In this document: one piece after another, positions 1 to 9,652 of the stretch
Numbering within the stretch: the first letter of the stretch is position 1
How the letters are laid out: each line of letters starts with the position of its first letter
From: Candidatus Epilinea brevis
GTDB lineage: Bacteria; Chloroflexota; Anaerolineae; Epilineales; Epilineaceae
Assembly (NCBI GenBank): GCA_016710785.1
Contig: JADJUE010000003.1
Coordinates: forward strand, 186,001-250,000
Direction: 5' to 3'
Length of the DNA stretch: 64,000 bases
Program-made: the position numbers and the translations under genes
The notes under the pieces: model-generated
Told to the model about the DNA's origin: nothing
The model's database searches: none
What the model saw: only the letters and a program-made list of their open reading frames with translations

Positions 1-3000
1 ACGGCTGGGTGGCCGGAGGATGCTACGGCGAACCCGGGTCAGGGCCAGTGGCTGGGGGCGGAGCGGGTTGACCTACGTCTCTTGGGCGGCCTGGCCTTGC
101 CGACGGCGGATGGCGGTAGCTGGCGCCCGGTACGGCTGGACTGCCGCCGGCTGCTGGCCCATCTGGCCCTGGAGCGCGGCAAGCGCCTGGAGCGCACGTC
201 TCTGGCCTACCGCCTGTGGCCGGATGTCTCGGAGGTGGTGGCGGTGGACCGGCTCAGGCGCATGCTGCACGAGCTGCGCGCAGAGCTTCGGGCCCGCGGG
301 CTGGGCGAGGCCCTGCGCTTTCACGCCGACCGCCAGCTGCTGGGCCTGGAGGACGGCGGGGCGCTGCGGGTGGACGCGGCCACGTTCCAGCATGCTTGCG
401 ACGACCTGCAATTGCTTAGCGACGCGGGGGCGGAGGTGCTGGGGATGCTGGAAAGGCCCTTGGCCCTGGGCGCCCAACCGCTGCTGCCGGAGCTGACGGC
501 CGACGACGACTGGTTAGCCCAGCAGGCGGAGCGGTTGGCCGACGGCTACCTGACGGCGATGGCCCTCCTCCGCGACCGCCTGGCCGCAGCCGACGACCTG
601 CCGGCAGCCCTGCGCTGCGCGGAGCGGGTGACGGCGGCGGCGCCGCTTTCAGAGCGAGGAGCAGGCGAGCACATGCGCCTGCTTCACAGCGCCGGGCGGC
701 GCATGGAGGCGCTGGCGGCTTTCGACCGCTGCGCGGTGGCCATCGCCCGCGAACAGGGGGAGCGCCCGGCCCCTTGGCTGCTGGCCCTGCGCGATGCGGT
801 AGACCGCGGCGCCACCCCCCGCGAGGTGGACCGCCTGCTGCCCCGACCGGACAACGCGCCGCAGACCCGGCCACAGGGCCTGCCTCGGCCGCTGAGCAGC
901 TTCCATGGTAGGGTGGAGCAGCTGGCTTGGCTGGACGAGGCGCTTGGGGTGGGGCGAATGGCCGCCATCCTTGGCCCGGGCGGCATGGGCAAGACGCGTC
1001 TGGCGGTGGAAGCGGCCTGGCTGATGGCAGGGCATTTCCCGGACGGCATCTGGTTCCTGCCGCTGGAGGAGATCACGATCGACGAAGGCGTGGCGGTGTT
1101 CCTGGCGCAGCTGCTGGGGCTACAGGCGCAGTCCAGCAGCACCCCGATGGACCAGCTGCGTCAGGCCATAGGGCACAAGCGGGGGCTCTTGGTGCTGGAC
1201 AACTGCGAGCACGTGGCGGCTGGGGCGAGGGATCTGGCCCGCGACCTGCTGCAGGGCTGCCCGCACCTGAGCATCGTGGCCACGAGTCGGGTGGCCCTGG
1301 GGGTGGAAGAGGGGCGGGATCTCATCCTGGGTCCGCTGCCGGTGCCGCGTGGCGAAGAGCAGATGACGGCAGACGAGCTTGCGGGACACGCGGCGCTGAG
1401 CTTGTTCCTGGACAGGATGCGAAGCATGGGCCAAGAGCAGGACCTCACGCTGGCAGAGATGCGCACGGCATCCCGGATCTGCCGTGGCGTGGAAGGCGTC
1501 CCGCTGGCAGTAGAGCTGGCAGCGGCGCGGACGGTCATCCTACCGCTGGAAGCCATCGAGAGCGGTCTGCGGGCCAAGCGCTTCAGCTTGCTTCGGGCGC
1601 CGTCCAACGACCTGCCGGAGCGCCACCAGGCGCTGTGGGCGACGATCGACTGGAGTTACCAGCTACTGGGGGAAGATGATCGGCTCTTGCTGCAGCGGCT
1701 GGCCGTCTTCCCACGGGACATCACGGTTAGTGGGGCGGTGGCGGTGGCTGGTGATCTGGTGAGTAAGGCGGGACGGGAGGACGCGACCGTCGATGACTTG
1801 ACGAAAGCGATGGCTGAGCGCATCGAGCGGCTGGCGGCGAGCTCGCTGCTTAACGTGGGTGGGCCGCTGGCGGGGGAAGGGGCGGGGGGGGAGGAGTCGG
1901 ATCACGATGGGGCGCCATCCGCCGTGGAGGCCGATCCCGCCGCACTGATCGAGATGGCCATGGCTGAATTGGAGGCCGCGGGGCTTTATGACCGGTCCCA
2001 ATCGAGCGCAGAGGGTGGGGCTGTCGAGGGGGCAACCGGCACATTACCTGACGGTAGCCGGCAAGAGTCCCCGAGCGAGTCGACAGAAACTTCGACATCA
2101 GCGCCGGTCAGCCCCACGCCACCGCAACAGGAGCAGCGGTTCTGGATGTACGTGAGCGTCCGAGAGTTCGCATTGCAGCACCTATGTGACACTGGTCAAC
2201 GGGTCGCTGTGACGGAACGGTGCATCGACCACTACGTTTCCATCGCCGCAGAAGCAGAAGACGGGTTCACAGGCCCCGCACAGGCATACTGGCTCCTGCG
2301 GCTCCATGCCGAACACGGCAATCTCCGCGGCGTCATGGACTGGCTTAGCGAGCAACGCGACTGGGAGCGTTCCCTGATCATCGGTCTGGGGCTCAACCGC
2401 TTCTGGTACCAAACTGACAGACTCAATTTTGAGCTGCGCTGGATGGAACAACTACTGACTGAAGGGTTTATGGATAAGGGTGATGATCGACTCGATGTGG
2501 TGAAAGCCAGGCACGGATTTGCGATAATGTTGTATGGAGTGGGAAAATTGACTGATGCGACATCGGTTCTGGAAACGTGTTATGAAGCTTATAGAAAACT
2601 ACGAGAGCACAGATTGGCCAATCTGGCGAGTTATCACCAAGCCATCGCATTACAGGTTAGTCTCGGCCTATTGGAGTCATGGACTATTCTGAGTGCTTGC
2701 CAAGAGAACTATGCCCGTTTGGGCGATTATAGACGCCGAGCAGATGTGTTAGGATTGATGGGTAGTATCGCACATCGATCATGCGGTGGATATCATGCTA
2801 TTCGACTCTATTCCGCCGGACTTCAATTGCTCCCGACGCCACGTAGCCATGTCGTTAGCTCATTAGCATTGATTGATGGCATTGCTTTCTCTTGTGTGGT
2901 CACGGGCAGAATTCAGGTTGCCGAACGATTGTCGCAAATAGCAATTGATCTTACACGAGCGGGGCGACTTCATGTCTGGGAGATCGGCAGTCTCCTTACA

Positions 3001-3783
3001 TTAGCGCTGGCCTATCGGTACTCGGATCGCTCCGACGAATCGCTCGCTGCACTTAGAACAGCATGGATTCGCAGTACTCGCACTCATTCAGCCGATCATC
3101 AAGCAGTAGTATGTTACCACATTGGTATAGCGCATCTTGATCAAGGGGATCGCGAGCGAGCGAGGCTCTTCTTGTTCCGATCTCAGGACATCGCCAGAAT
3201 ACTTGGCAAGATGCAAGACTATTGGCTGGCCGTGTGTGCACTTCTCGAATGTGGTGAATTAGGATCTCCCACCGCAACCGAACAGCATTTGGTTCAACAA
3301 CTCGAGCTTCACCGAACATCCTGGGGTGTCAATTTAGAATTGGAGGCTCGCGCCAAGCGAGCAATCGCGTGGAGTCGTCTACTGACGATCGATCGACAAT
3401 TGGCATTGGGCGCTTTAGATACGGCACTTGACGCCGCAGATTCGTTTGCAGGGCTGATGATGCTACACGAGACGGGGCGCACTCTCGAGTTGATTGGCAA
3501 GTTGGTAGATACCAGTATCGATCCGATAGCCAAGGCACACTTCGTAGATATAGATTCCCTTCTGTCAGCCCTTGTCAATAGACGAGACAAGACCACAGCA
3601 GTCACATCGCTTCATGAGTCGATGGCCCAATCTGCAGACATTCCTATGGACATCAACCGACTCATCGCAGAGATTGCAGGCAGAGTGGCCCGCGACCGAA
3701 CTTGCGAAGTGCAGGATGTCGATCTAGGTGTACGATTACGGCGCCTTAGGGAGACAATCGGTGTTTCAGATACGTTCAATTGA
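1..3783 (+). CDS. BTAD/NB-ARC-type ATPase transcriptional regulator with TPR-like C-terminus (5' partial)
   Basis: A SARP/AfsR- or MalT-like signalling ATPase that probably activates transcription. The frame is open from base 1, and the winged-helix start (VDLRLLGGLALP, from about base 67) lies before the first usable internal start (TTG at 82), so the true start is probably off the left edge. Order: winged helix; BTAD helical domain (about 500-830); P-loop GPGGMGKTRL (about 976); Walker B-like LLVLDNCEHV (about 1189); NB-ARC tail; a low-complexity insert (about 1860-2130) splitting the region that normally reads into REFALQHL; then an all-helical TPR-like C-terminus. From about 2200 onward base composition drops well below the first half. 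The ligand and regulon are unknown. The subtilase region downstream on the same strand is a plausible target, but only by position. Confidence 0.85.
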   Translation, partial: TAGWPEDATANPGQGQWLGAERVDLRLLGGLALPTADGGSWRPVRLDCRRLLAHLALERGKRLERTSLAYRLWPDVSEVVAVDRLRRMLHELRAELRARGLGEALRFHADRQLLGLEDGGALRVDAATFQHACDDLQLLSDAGAEVLGMLERPLALGAQPLLPELTADDDWLAQQAERLADGYLTAMALLRDRLAAADDLPAALRCAERVTAAAPLSERGAGEHMRLLHSAGRRMEALAAFDRCAVAIAREQGERPAPWLLALRDAVDRGATPREVDRLLPRPDNAPQTRPQGLPRPLSSFHGRVEQLAWLDEALGVGRMAAILGPGGMGKTRLAVEAAWLMAGHFPDGIWFLPLEEITIDEGVAVFLAQLLGLQAQSSSTPMDQLRQAIGHKRGLLVLDNCEHVAAGARDLARDLLQGCPHLSIVATSRVALGVEEGRDLILGPLPVPRGEEQMTADELAGHAALSLFLDRMRSMGQEQDLTLAEMRTASRICRGVEGVPLAVELAAARTVILPLEAIESGLRAKRFSLLRAPSNDLPERHQALWATIDWSYQLLGEDDRLLLQRLAVFPRDITVSGAVAVAGDLVSKAGREDATVDDLTKAMAERIERLAASSLLNVGGPLAGEGAGGEESDHDGAPSAVEADPAALIEMAMAELEAAGLYDRSQSSAEGGAVEGATGTLPDGSRQESPSESTETSTSAPVSPTPPQQEQRFWMYVSVREFALQHLCDTGQRVAVTERCIDHYVSIAAEAEDGFTGPAQAYWLLRLHAEHGNLRGVMDWLSEQRDWERSLIIGLGLNRFWYQTDRLNFELRWMEQLLTEGFMDKGDDRLDVVKARHGFAIMLYGVGKLTDATSVLETCYEAYRKLREHRLANLASYHQAIALQVSLGLLESWTILSACQENYARLGDYRRRADVLGLMGSIAHRSCGGYHAIRLYSAGLQLLPTPRSHVVSSLALIDGIAFSCVVTGRIQVAERLSQIAIDLTRAGRLHVWEIGSLLTLALAYRYSDRSDESLAALRTAWIRSTRTHSADHQAVVCYHIGIAHLDQGDRERARLFLFRSQDIARILGKMQDYWLAVCALLECGELGSPTATEQHLVQQLELHRTSWGVNLELEARAKRAIAWSRLLTIDRQLALGALDTALDAADSFAGLMMLHETGRTLELIGKLVDTSIDPIAKAHFVDIDSLLSALVNRRDKTTAVTSLHESMAQSADIPMDINRLIAEIAGRVARDRTCEVQDVDLGVRLRRLRETIGVSDTFN

Positions 3784-3904
3784 CTCGCTGAGATTAGTAA
3801 TTGATGGAATGCAATCGTCAAAGTGTTTCACAATTCATCGACAAAGTGATCTGTGGGACGGAATTGTAACACCCGGTCACTATCATGATGGAATGATGGC
3901 GGCA

Positions 3905-3933
3905 TTGGCCGCACACACGACTACCAATACACT
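3905..3933 (+). promoter_or_regulatory. Putative sigma70 promoter of the small secreted gene
   Basis: TTGGCC (3905-3910), a 17-base spacer and TACACT (3928-3933) lie just upstream of an AAGGAG ribosome site (3937-3942) and the ATG at 3950. The match is by eye and the transcription start is not verified. Confidence 0.4.
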
Positions 3934-3949
3934 ACTAAGGAGTGACTCG

Positions 3950-4490
3950 ATGAAACCCGGAAGACTACTCGTCCTGTTGATTGCGCTGACTTCGGCAGGT
4001 CTCTATGTTTGGCCAGCCCAACGAACTAGCCAAGAATCCGCCAGCGGTATTGCGCTAGCACAGTCCTTGTTGCCAACTGCCACTCCGCACATGACCTGTG
4101 TTCTGCCGAGCTCGGCCACATCTCCTTTCTATTCTAAGAAGGATCTCCTCCCCGACGGCCCCGGTCAGACTCGTGTCATCTCAATCCCTTCCTTGCACCC
4201 GAGGTGCCAATCTCTGTTCACCAATGTTCGTCCGATGCATGCTCTTGTTGACCAAGTAGCTCATCTCAAGATATGGAATGACTCAGGAGAATTGATCTTC
4301 AACAAAGATCTGAATTTGTATCTCGGCGGCACGGAGTTGCATTCACCTGATTGCATATTCCAGACTGGTTATGACTTGCTTTCGGGTCCCGGACACATGT
4401 ACGAAGTCAAGGTCCATTACGAATGCTGTTTTAGCTGTTATCAGACTGCAACCCCCCCCTCCCGGCACCATGACACCTCCTGCACCCTAG
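3950..4490 (+). CDS. Small secreted protein, frame broken at a C8 tract
   Basis: Not a family I recognise. ATG at 3950 has an AAGGAG ribosome site and encodes a Sec-type signal (MKPGRLLVLLIALTSAGLYV), then about 150 residues with scattered Cys and a sequence ending HYECCFSCYQTATP. In the given sequence the frame then runs without a stop into the subtilase downstream, which has its own ribosome site and hydrophobic N-terminus, so fusion is unlikely. Reading one C fewer in the run 4452-4459 gives a natural Pro/Thr-rich end (PPPGTMTPPAP) with a TAG at 4488-4490. I therefore infer a separate gene of about 180 residues with an indel, or slippage, at the tract. Codon use is AT-richer than the rest of the window. 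Confidence 0.55.
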
Positions 4491-4555
4491 CTTCACGCCA
4501 CCCACTTTGCTACTCCCCAAGAGGCTGTTACATACGATATCGGAGGGTAAATACC

Positions 4556-7500
4556 ATGATTGTCATGGGGTCTCAGATGCGACACCACGTCTGCCAACGA
4601 CACGTATGTGCTGCGGGTTGTGTCTCAATCATTATGATGGCGTTCATCAGTCCGTATCGATCGCTCGATGCGAATTCGTCTGCCGAAGCCACCGTCCGTT
4701 ACATCGTTACCCTCACCGACCCACCACTGGCATCGTATTTGGGGAGTATCCCAGGCCTTCCTGCAACTCGACCCGAGACGGTCAGGCAGTCAGACCCGGA
4801 TCGCTATTCTGGGGTACACCTAGATACCACCTCCACCGAAGCCCAAGACTATCTGGCCTACTTGCGCGACCAACAAGATCAAGTCATGGATCAGGTCAGC
4901 TACATTGCTCCTGAATTCGCGGGGGCGGATTGGCGTTACTCCGTTGTATTAAACGGGTTCATTGCGGAACTCACCTACCGCCACGCCGACGCAGTTCGAC
5001 ATATGCATGGTGTCCGGTTAGTCTATCCAGAAGAGCAGCTCTCAGAGGAGATGGATGGTAGTCGGGCAGTCATCGGAGCGCCCATAGCGTGGCAGTCCGG
5101 TGGTGAGGCCGCTGCTGGCCTTGGTGCAAGAGTCGGCATTCTAGAGTCCGGGAATGCTGTGGCACACCCTTTCCTCAGCGACACGGGAATGCCCCCAGCC
5201 CCCTCTGGCTATCCCCTGGCCCGTTTTCACTTGGCCGACGGCTCGTCGGGGGCGTTCCCGCAGCCGTCGGTATTAACCAACAACAAATTTCTTGCCCTCC
5301 GGCTCTTTGCCCGGAGCATGACTGACAAAGATCGCGAAGCCTTCGGTAGCGGACAACGAGTGACTGGGCATGGAGTACACGTGGCAGGCATCATCGCTGG
5401 CCGATCCAGTTCCTATGAGATTCATCCCGGATGGGTCGCGGAAATGAGTGGCGTCGCCCCGATGTCTACAGTGTTCAGTTATCCCATTCTCGGCGGCACA
5501 CCAGAGATGATTGCCGCACTAGATGTTGCCGCTGCCGAGGATAAGCTGGATGTCATGAACATTAGTATGGGTACCTCGACCTGGCTCCTGGACACTCCCG
5601 ACGCCCATCCTCTCTCCCTTGCAGCCGCTGGCGCCGAAGATGCAGGCATGCTAGTCGTCACCTCTGCTGGAAATGCTGGCGATTGGTATCCCAACTCGCT
5701 TTCCGGAAGTTGGAAGTATTCCGAGCATGTATTGACGGTAACAAGCAGCAGTTCCGCTGCTCGATCCGGTGTGAATGTCAGTGTCGATCAAGAAGGTGTC
5801 TCGGCCCAACTGCACACAATGAGAGCTGGCGTCCTCATACCATCGGCCACAGTCACGCGGGCCACCGCCAGCTTCATTGAGAATGCATGCAATCCCCAAG
5901 TCGGACTGGCTGGCCGAATAGCAGTGGTGGAGATGGTTACTGAAAGAAACGCGATCAACACATACTGTGGCTTAAGGCAAAGCAGCCAACACATGAGAGA
6001 TGCCGGCGCCCTGGCCATCCTCTATCTCTACCGCAGCGATTTGGTCGGACAACATGGCCTCCAGGGTTTATCCCCAGCCTGGTCGCCCGTATTGGCTTCC
6101 TTTTCCCTGGGCTATGCAGATAGCAAGGCCCTGATGGACTACATGGCCGACCATCCAGAACCAACCGTTACTGTCGGCATCGATGTGCGGCGTTCGCCTG
6201 ACGCCCCCGTCGATGTGATGTACGGCGACGCCAGTATCGGTCCCGGCCTAGACGGATCTATCAAGCCAGACCTCAGTGCTCCCGGCATCAATATCTTGAG
6301 CAGTACTGTTCGAGAGCCCGTCGATTCAGGGGCACCGAGTTCGCCCGCTCCACTGTGGTCAGAACTGTCTGGCACTAGCATGGCTGCCGCCCACGTTTCT
6401 GGGGCCGTGGCTCTACTTCGGTCGCGACACCCTTCGTGGACCGCCCCTCAAGTGCGCTCGGCTCTGCTCCTGACCACAGCTACCACTCTCCGTCGCGGGT
6501 TGCCGGCGGCATTGATGACAGTGACTCCTGATGACGGTGGTGTCGGACGCCTCGACATTGGCCGGGCGATAGACCCCGGAATCCTGCTTACCCCACCCAA
6601 AGCGTCGTTCGGGAATCGGGTTAGGGGCTCCAAGTCAGAATTGACCATCATTGTCAATGCCGTCAGTCGCGAGACAACCCGATGGAACATCAGTGTGGTT
6701 CCCGCAGTCGGACAAGGCGCTCCAATCATCATTCGACCGCAGTTCGTGACCGTGGGTCCCAGCCAACCGGTCAGCTTTACGGTGTTGCTGGATTCTGCAG
6801 CGATTACGAATACGCATGTATATGGGACAGTGTTGCTCACTGAGAGTGAAAGACCTCTTCCGCCCTCCCCTATATTCCTTCCTACTTTAGCGACAATCTC
6901 AACAGCGACACAAACATCATCAATTGCCACCCTACCACATATGAATGCTCCTATCTCTGGGCGGAGAAACAACTATCCACACGCCAAGTCATGGCAACCA
7001 AGAGTACTCCAACTGATGTACTCCGCAATGATCAAGGATACATCAGCACATCGAAACGTTTTGTTCGTTGATTGGTCTCCGGACAAACCTTCGATCGATG
7101 GCAACACATACATGATTGCTCTCGAAAGCCAAGGCCTGAGTTACAGTCACTGGTGGATGGGTGATTGGCAGCAGTCGGATACGAGACCCTGGCAGGGCGA
7201 TCACCCGCTTCTTTCTGAGATGCGGGAGTACGATCTTGTCGTCATCAATACCAACCAAAGTCATGAGCCTCTGGGTTATCCAAACCACTTTCTGCAATAT
7301 CAGTACCTCAACTATCTGAGCACTGGCGGGAATCTCCTCATTGCTGGCCAAGGATCTTTGAATTGGTGGCGGAGTATGCATCCATTTCGTATGGCCAATA
7401 CTCCGGACAATGAACAGAGCTACCCCGAAACCTTCCCCCGCGTCTGGAACACCCCCGGTAAGGGCTTCTCATGTGACATGTGTCTTACCCGTTACTTCGC

Positions 7501-8341
7501 TGGATTCACGCCTGAGCTGACCGCCACACTGTCCGGGCGCCTTCTCCTTCCCTTCGGCACACAGCCTGACAGGCCCAACGCCCTCGTCCTACTCCAACCC
7601 CACCCCGAGGCCGATCCCGATTCCCCCTTCTCCCAGTACTCCGTAGACATCTCCACCGGCACCATGGCCGTCGGCGGAGCCGCCGGTAACCAATACACCT
7701 TCGCCTCCGGCGACGTCATGCGCGAGTACCGCCCCACCGCCCCCGATGACCCCGACACCCCCGTCGACGAGAGCATGCTTGCCGCCAACCTGGGCGACAT
7801 CGACGACGCCGCCTGGACCCGCGTGCCCGGAGGCCGCGGGCGGCTCATCCCCGACTACGCCCGCCCTCTCTGGACCTACCCCGTCAACGGCCAACCCAAG
7901 GTCGTCGGCACCTACATCGCCGGCAAGCACCATCCCGAATCCCGCATCCCCTGGAACGCCATGTTCTGGGGCTTCGGGCTGGAAGGTGTCGGCAAGTCCA
8001 ACGACGATACCGTCACCCCCGAGCAGCTTCTGGGCGATGCCTTCAACTTCCTGGCCCGCAACATCCGCCCGCAGGGCGTCCTCAGCAAGGACGCCACCGG
8101 CCGGCCCACCCTCAGCGTCTCCCTTGGCAACACCGCTGCGCCCTTGCGCTTCGTGAAGGCCGAGGTAGATTGGCTTGGGGGCTTCCCCCAGACCTACACC
8201 TTCGACCCGCCCCGCGAGGTCCAGGACATCAGCCTCGAGCCCGACCCTGCTGTGGACCCCGCAGACTTGGCCGCCCTCATTCCCGTCGTCCTCTACCCCA
8301 TCCGCGGCAGCGCCGCACCCATTCACCTGCGCGTGAGGTGA
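4556..8341 (+). CDS. Secreted subtilisin-like (S8) serine protease with PA-like insert, Glu at the Asp position
   Basis: About 1261 residues; family S8 peptidases cleave proteins outside the cell. The start is ATG 4556, with GGAGGG 10 bases upstream and a hydrophobic N-terminal segment (residues about 16-33). A propeptide-like region (RYIVTLTD onward) precedes the catalytic domain. Catalytic His272 lies in GHGVHVAGIIAG, the oxyanion Asn in VVTSAGNAG and Ser608 in LSGTSMAAAHVSG. The block usually reading V-I-D-S/T-G is GILESG, so the first triad position is Glu197, not Asp. A PA-type insert sits between the Asn and Ser blocks. Behind KPDLSAPGINIL come beta-rich repeats and a C-terminal domain with VLFVDWSPD and GGNLLIAGQG, resembling glutamine-amidotransferase-like modules of large secreted proteases. 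Bases to about 7500 are AT-richer; the last 800 return to native high G+C. Confidence 0.85.
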   Translation: MIVMGSQMRHHVCQRHVCAAGCVSIIMMAFISPYRSLDANSSAEATVRYIVTLTDPPLASYLGSIPGLPATRPETVRQSDPDRYSGVHLDTTSTEAQDYLAYLRDQQDQVMDQVSYIAPEFAGADWRYSVVLNGFIAELTYRHADAVRHMHGVRLVYPEEQLSEEMDGSRAVIGAPIAWQSGGEAAAGLGARVGILESGNAVAHPFLSDTGMPPAPSGYPLARFHLADGSSGAFPQPSVLTNNKFLALRLFARSMTDKDREAFGSGQRVTGHGVHVAGIIAGRSSSYEIHPGWVAEMSGVAPMSTVFSYPILGGTPEMIAALDVAAAEDKLDVMNISMGTSTWLLDTPDAHPLSLAAAGAEDAGMLVVTSAGNAGDWYPNSLSGSWKYSEHVLTVTSSSSAARSGVNVSVDQEGVSAQLHTMRAGVLIPSATVTRATASFIENACNPQVGLAGRIAVVEMVTERNAINTYCGLRQSSQHMRDAGALAILYLYRSDLVGQHGLQGLSPAWSPVLASFSLGYADSKALMDYMADHPEPTVTVGIDVRRSPDAPVDVMYGDASIGPGLDGSIKPDLSAPGINILSSTVREPVDSGAPSSPAPLWSELSGTSMAAAHVSGAVALLRSRHPSWTAPQVRSALLLTTATTLRRGLPAALMTVTPDDGGVGRLDIGRAIDPGILLTPPKASFGNRVRGSKSELTIIVNAVSRETTRWNISVVPAVGQGAPIIIRPQFVTVGPSQPVSFTVLLDSAAITNTHVYGTVLLTESERPLPPSPIFLPTLATISTATQTSSIATLPHMNAPISGRRNNYPHAKSWQPRVLQLMYSAMIKDTSAHRNVLFVDWSPDKPSIDGNTYMIALESQGLSYSHWWMGDWQQSDTRPWQGDHPLLSEMREYDLVVINTNQSHEPLGYPNHFLQYQYLNYLSTGGNLLIAGQGSLNWWRSMHPFRMANTPDNEQSYPETFPRVWNTPGKGFSCDMCLTRYFAGFTPELTATLSGRLLLPFGTQPDRPNALVLLQPHPEADPDSPFSQYSVDISTGTMAVGGAAGNQYTFASGDVMREYRPTAPDDPDTPVDESMLAANLGDIDDAAWTRVPGGRGRLIPDYARPLWTYPVNGQPKVVGTYIAGKHHPESRIPWNAMFWGFGLEGVGKSNDDTVTPEQLLGDAFNFLARNIRPQGVLSKDATGRPTLSVSLGNTAAPLRFVKAEVDWLGGFPQTYTFDPPREVQDISLEPDPAVDPADLAALIPVVLYPIRGSAAPIHLRVR

Positions 8342-8414
8342 GCCCCTCGTCCCACATCCCCGGCTCGGTCACCGCCGGCACTCCCGCATCCGTCGCCCCC
8401 CCCGTCGCCCCCCG

Positions 8415-9638
8415 TCACTCCCCCTCCTCCATCCCCCCACCCCCGTAGCTCTCCAACGCCATCTCCAGCGCCTCCGCCAGCAGCTCCCGCTCCTGCGGAT
8501 CCTCCGCCGCGGCCAGCATGGCGGCGGCCACCGTGCGGATCTCGCCGCGGGGGCTCGGCCGAACGCCCGGGCTGATGTCGGGGGCCAGCAGCTCGGCATG
8601 GTCCAGGCTGAGGCCGTGGCGGTCCAGGTCGAAGTAGAAGTTGAGGTCTGTTCCCGCCTGCATCAGGTCCAGGAAGCGCAGGTGGTGGTAGGTCTCGCGG
8701 GCGAGCGGGCCCTCCAGGCGCAGCTGCAGCAACTGCTCAGGGTGCGACCAGCGGCGCAGCCGCTCGATCAGCCAGCCAGTTGGGTCCTCGCCCGGGATGT
8801 CCGTGGCCCGCACCGTCTCGCGGCGCATCGGCTGCGGCTGGATGCGATGCCGCTGCAGACGCAGCTTGCCCCGCCCTTCCAGGCGTAGCTCCAGGAAGCC
8901 GCAGGGCAGCTCCAGCTCGCCGAAGCCCATCCGCTCCGTCGGGCCCGGAAAGGCCACCCGCACACCGTCCACGTCCATGTCCTTCGCCGAATGGATATGC
9001 CCTACCAGCAGCTGGTGCACCTTGCCGGCCAGGGCGGCGATCGAGGCCTTGCGGATCGTGGGCTCCTCCGCGCCCGCGACCAGCGTGCCCTCGACCGCGT
9101 AATGCGTCACCAGCAGGACCAGGTCTGCATCCGGCGGGGCGATCGGCTCCACCAGGCGGGCCAACGGGTCCGGCGGCTCATGCGTCAACGGATCCATCCG
9201 CTCCAGCCGCGGGTCCGGCGGCAGGCCGCCAACCGCCAGCCTGAGCCCCCCCACCTCACCCGTCCACCATTCCACGCGGGTCGGGTCGGTGAAGACATGC
9301 GCCTGGCGCACCGCCATGAACAGCCGCTGCGGCGTGGCGCCACCCGCCCGGGTGCGCGGGATGTCGTGGTTGCCGCCGATGAGCAGACTCTGGATGCCCG
9401 CGTCGGCCAGACGCTGGAACTGGCCCGCGACCCAGATCATCTCCGTGGCCCGCGGGTTCGGTCCGTCGAAGAGGTCGCCACCGTGGATGTACAGGTCTGC
9501 CCCCACCGCCAGCGCATGGTCCACCGTCTGCTTGAAGCCTTCTCGCAGCCAGCGGCGGCGGCCCATCAGCTGCTCCGGCGTCATCCGCCCGTAATGACGG
9601 TTGAGGTGGCTGTCCGAGGCGAAGATCAGGGTGGGCAT
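8415..9638 (-). CDS. Mre11/SbcD-like metallophosphoesterase
   Basis: About 407 residues of the calcineurin-like phosphoesterase fold, closest to DNA-repair exonuclease subunits. The metal-binding blocks are in order: ASDSHL (D-x-H), GGDLFD, GGNHDI, VTHY and GHIHSA. The ATG at 9638 is chosen because GGAG lies 5 bases upstream; a TTG 18 bases earlier lacks a ribosome site. No SbcC/Rad50 ATPase gene is in the window, so nuclease function is inferred from family only. It follows the copper-chaperone gene after a 14-base gap on the same strand, which suggests co-transcription without an obvious shared function. The C-terminal 150 residues are less conserved and could set substrate choice. Confidence 0.82.
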   Translation of the reverse strand: MPTLIFASDSHLNRHYGRMTPEQLMGRRRWLREGFKQTVDHALAVGADLYIHGGDLFDGPNPRATEMIWVAGQFQRLADAGIQSLLIGGNHDIPRTRAGGATPQRLFMAVRQAHVFTDPTRVEWWTGEVGGLRLAVGGLPPDPRLERMDPLTHEPPDPLARLVEPIAPPDADLVLLVTHYAVEGTLVAGAEEPTIRKASIAALAGKVHQLLVGHIHSAKDMDVDGVRVAFPGPTERMGFGELELPCGFLELRLEGRGKLRLQRHRIQPQPMRRETVRATDIPGEDPTGWLIERLRRWSHPEQLLQLRLEGPLARETYHHLRFLDLMQAGTDLNFYFDLDRHGLSLDHAELLAPDISPGVRPSPRGEIRTVAAAMLAAAEDPQERELLAEALEMALESYGGGGMEEGE

Positions 9639-9652
9639 GGAGGCTCCGCGGC

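Noticed and set aside
73..3605. Long opposite-strand ORFs across the regulator gene
   Set aside because: They mirror the codon pattern of the plus-strand gene, have Arg/Pro/Ala-rich translations without motifs, and lack ribosome sites.
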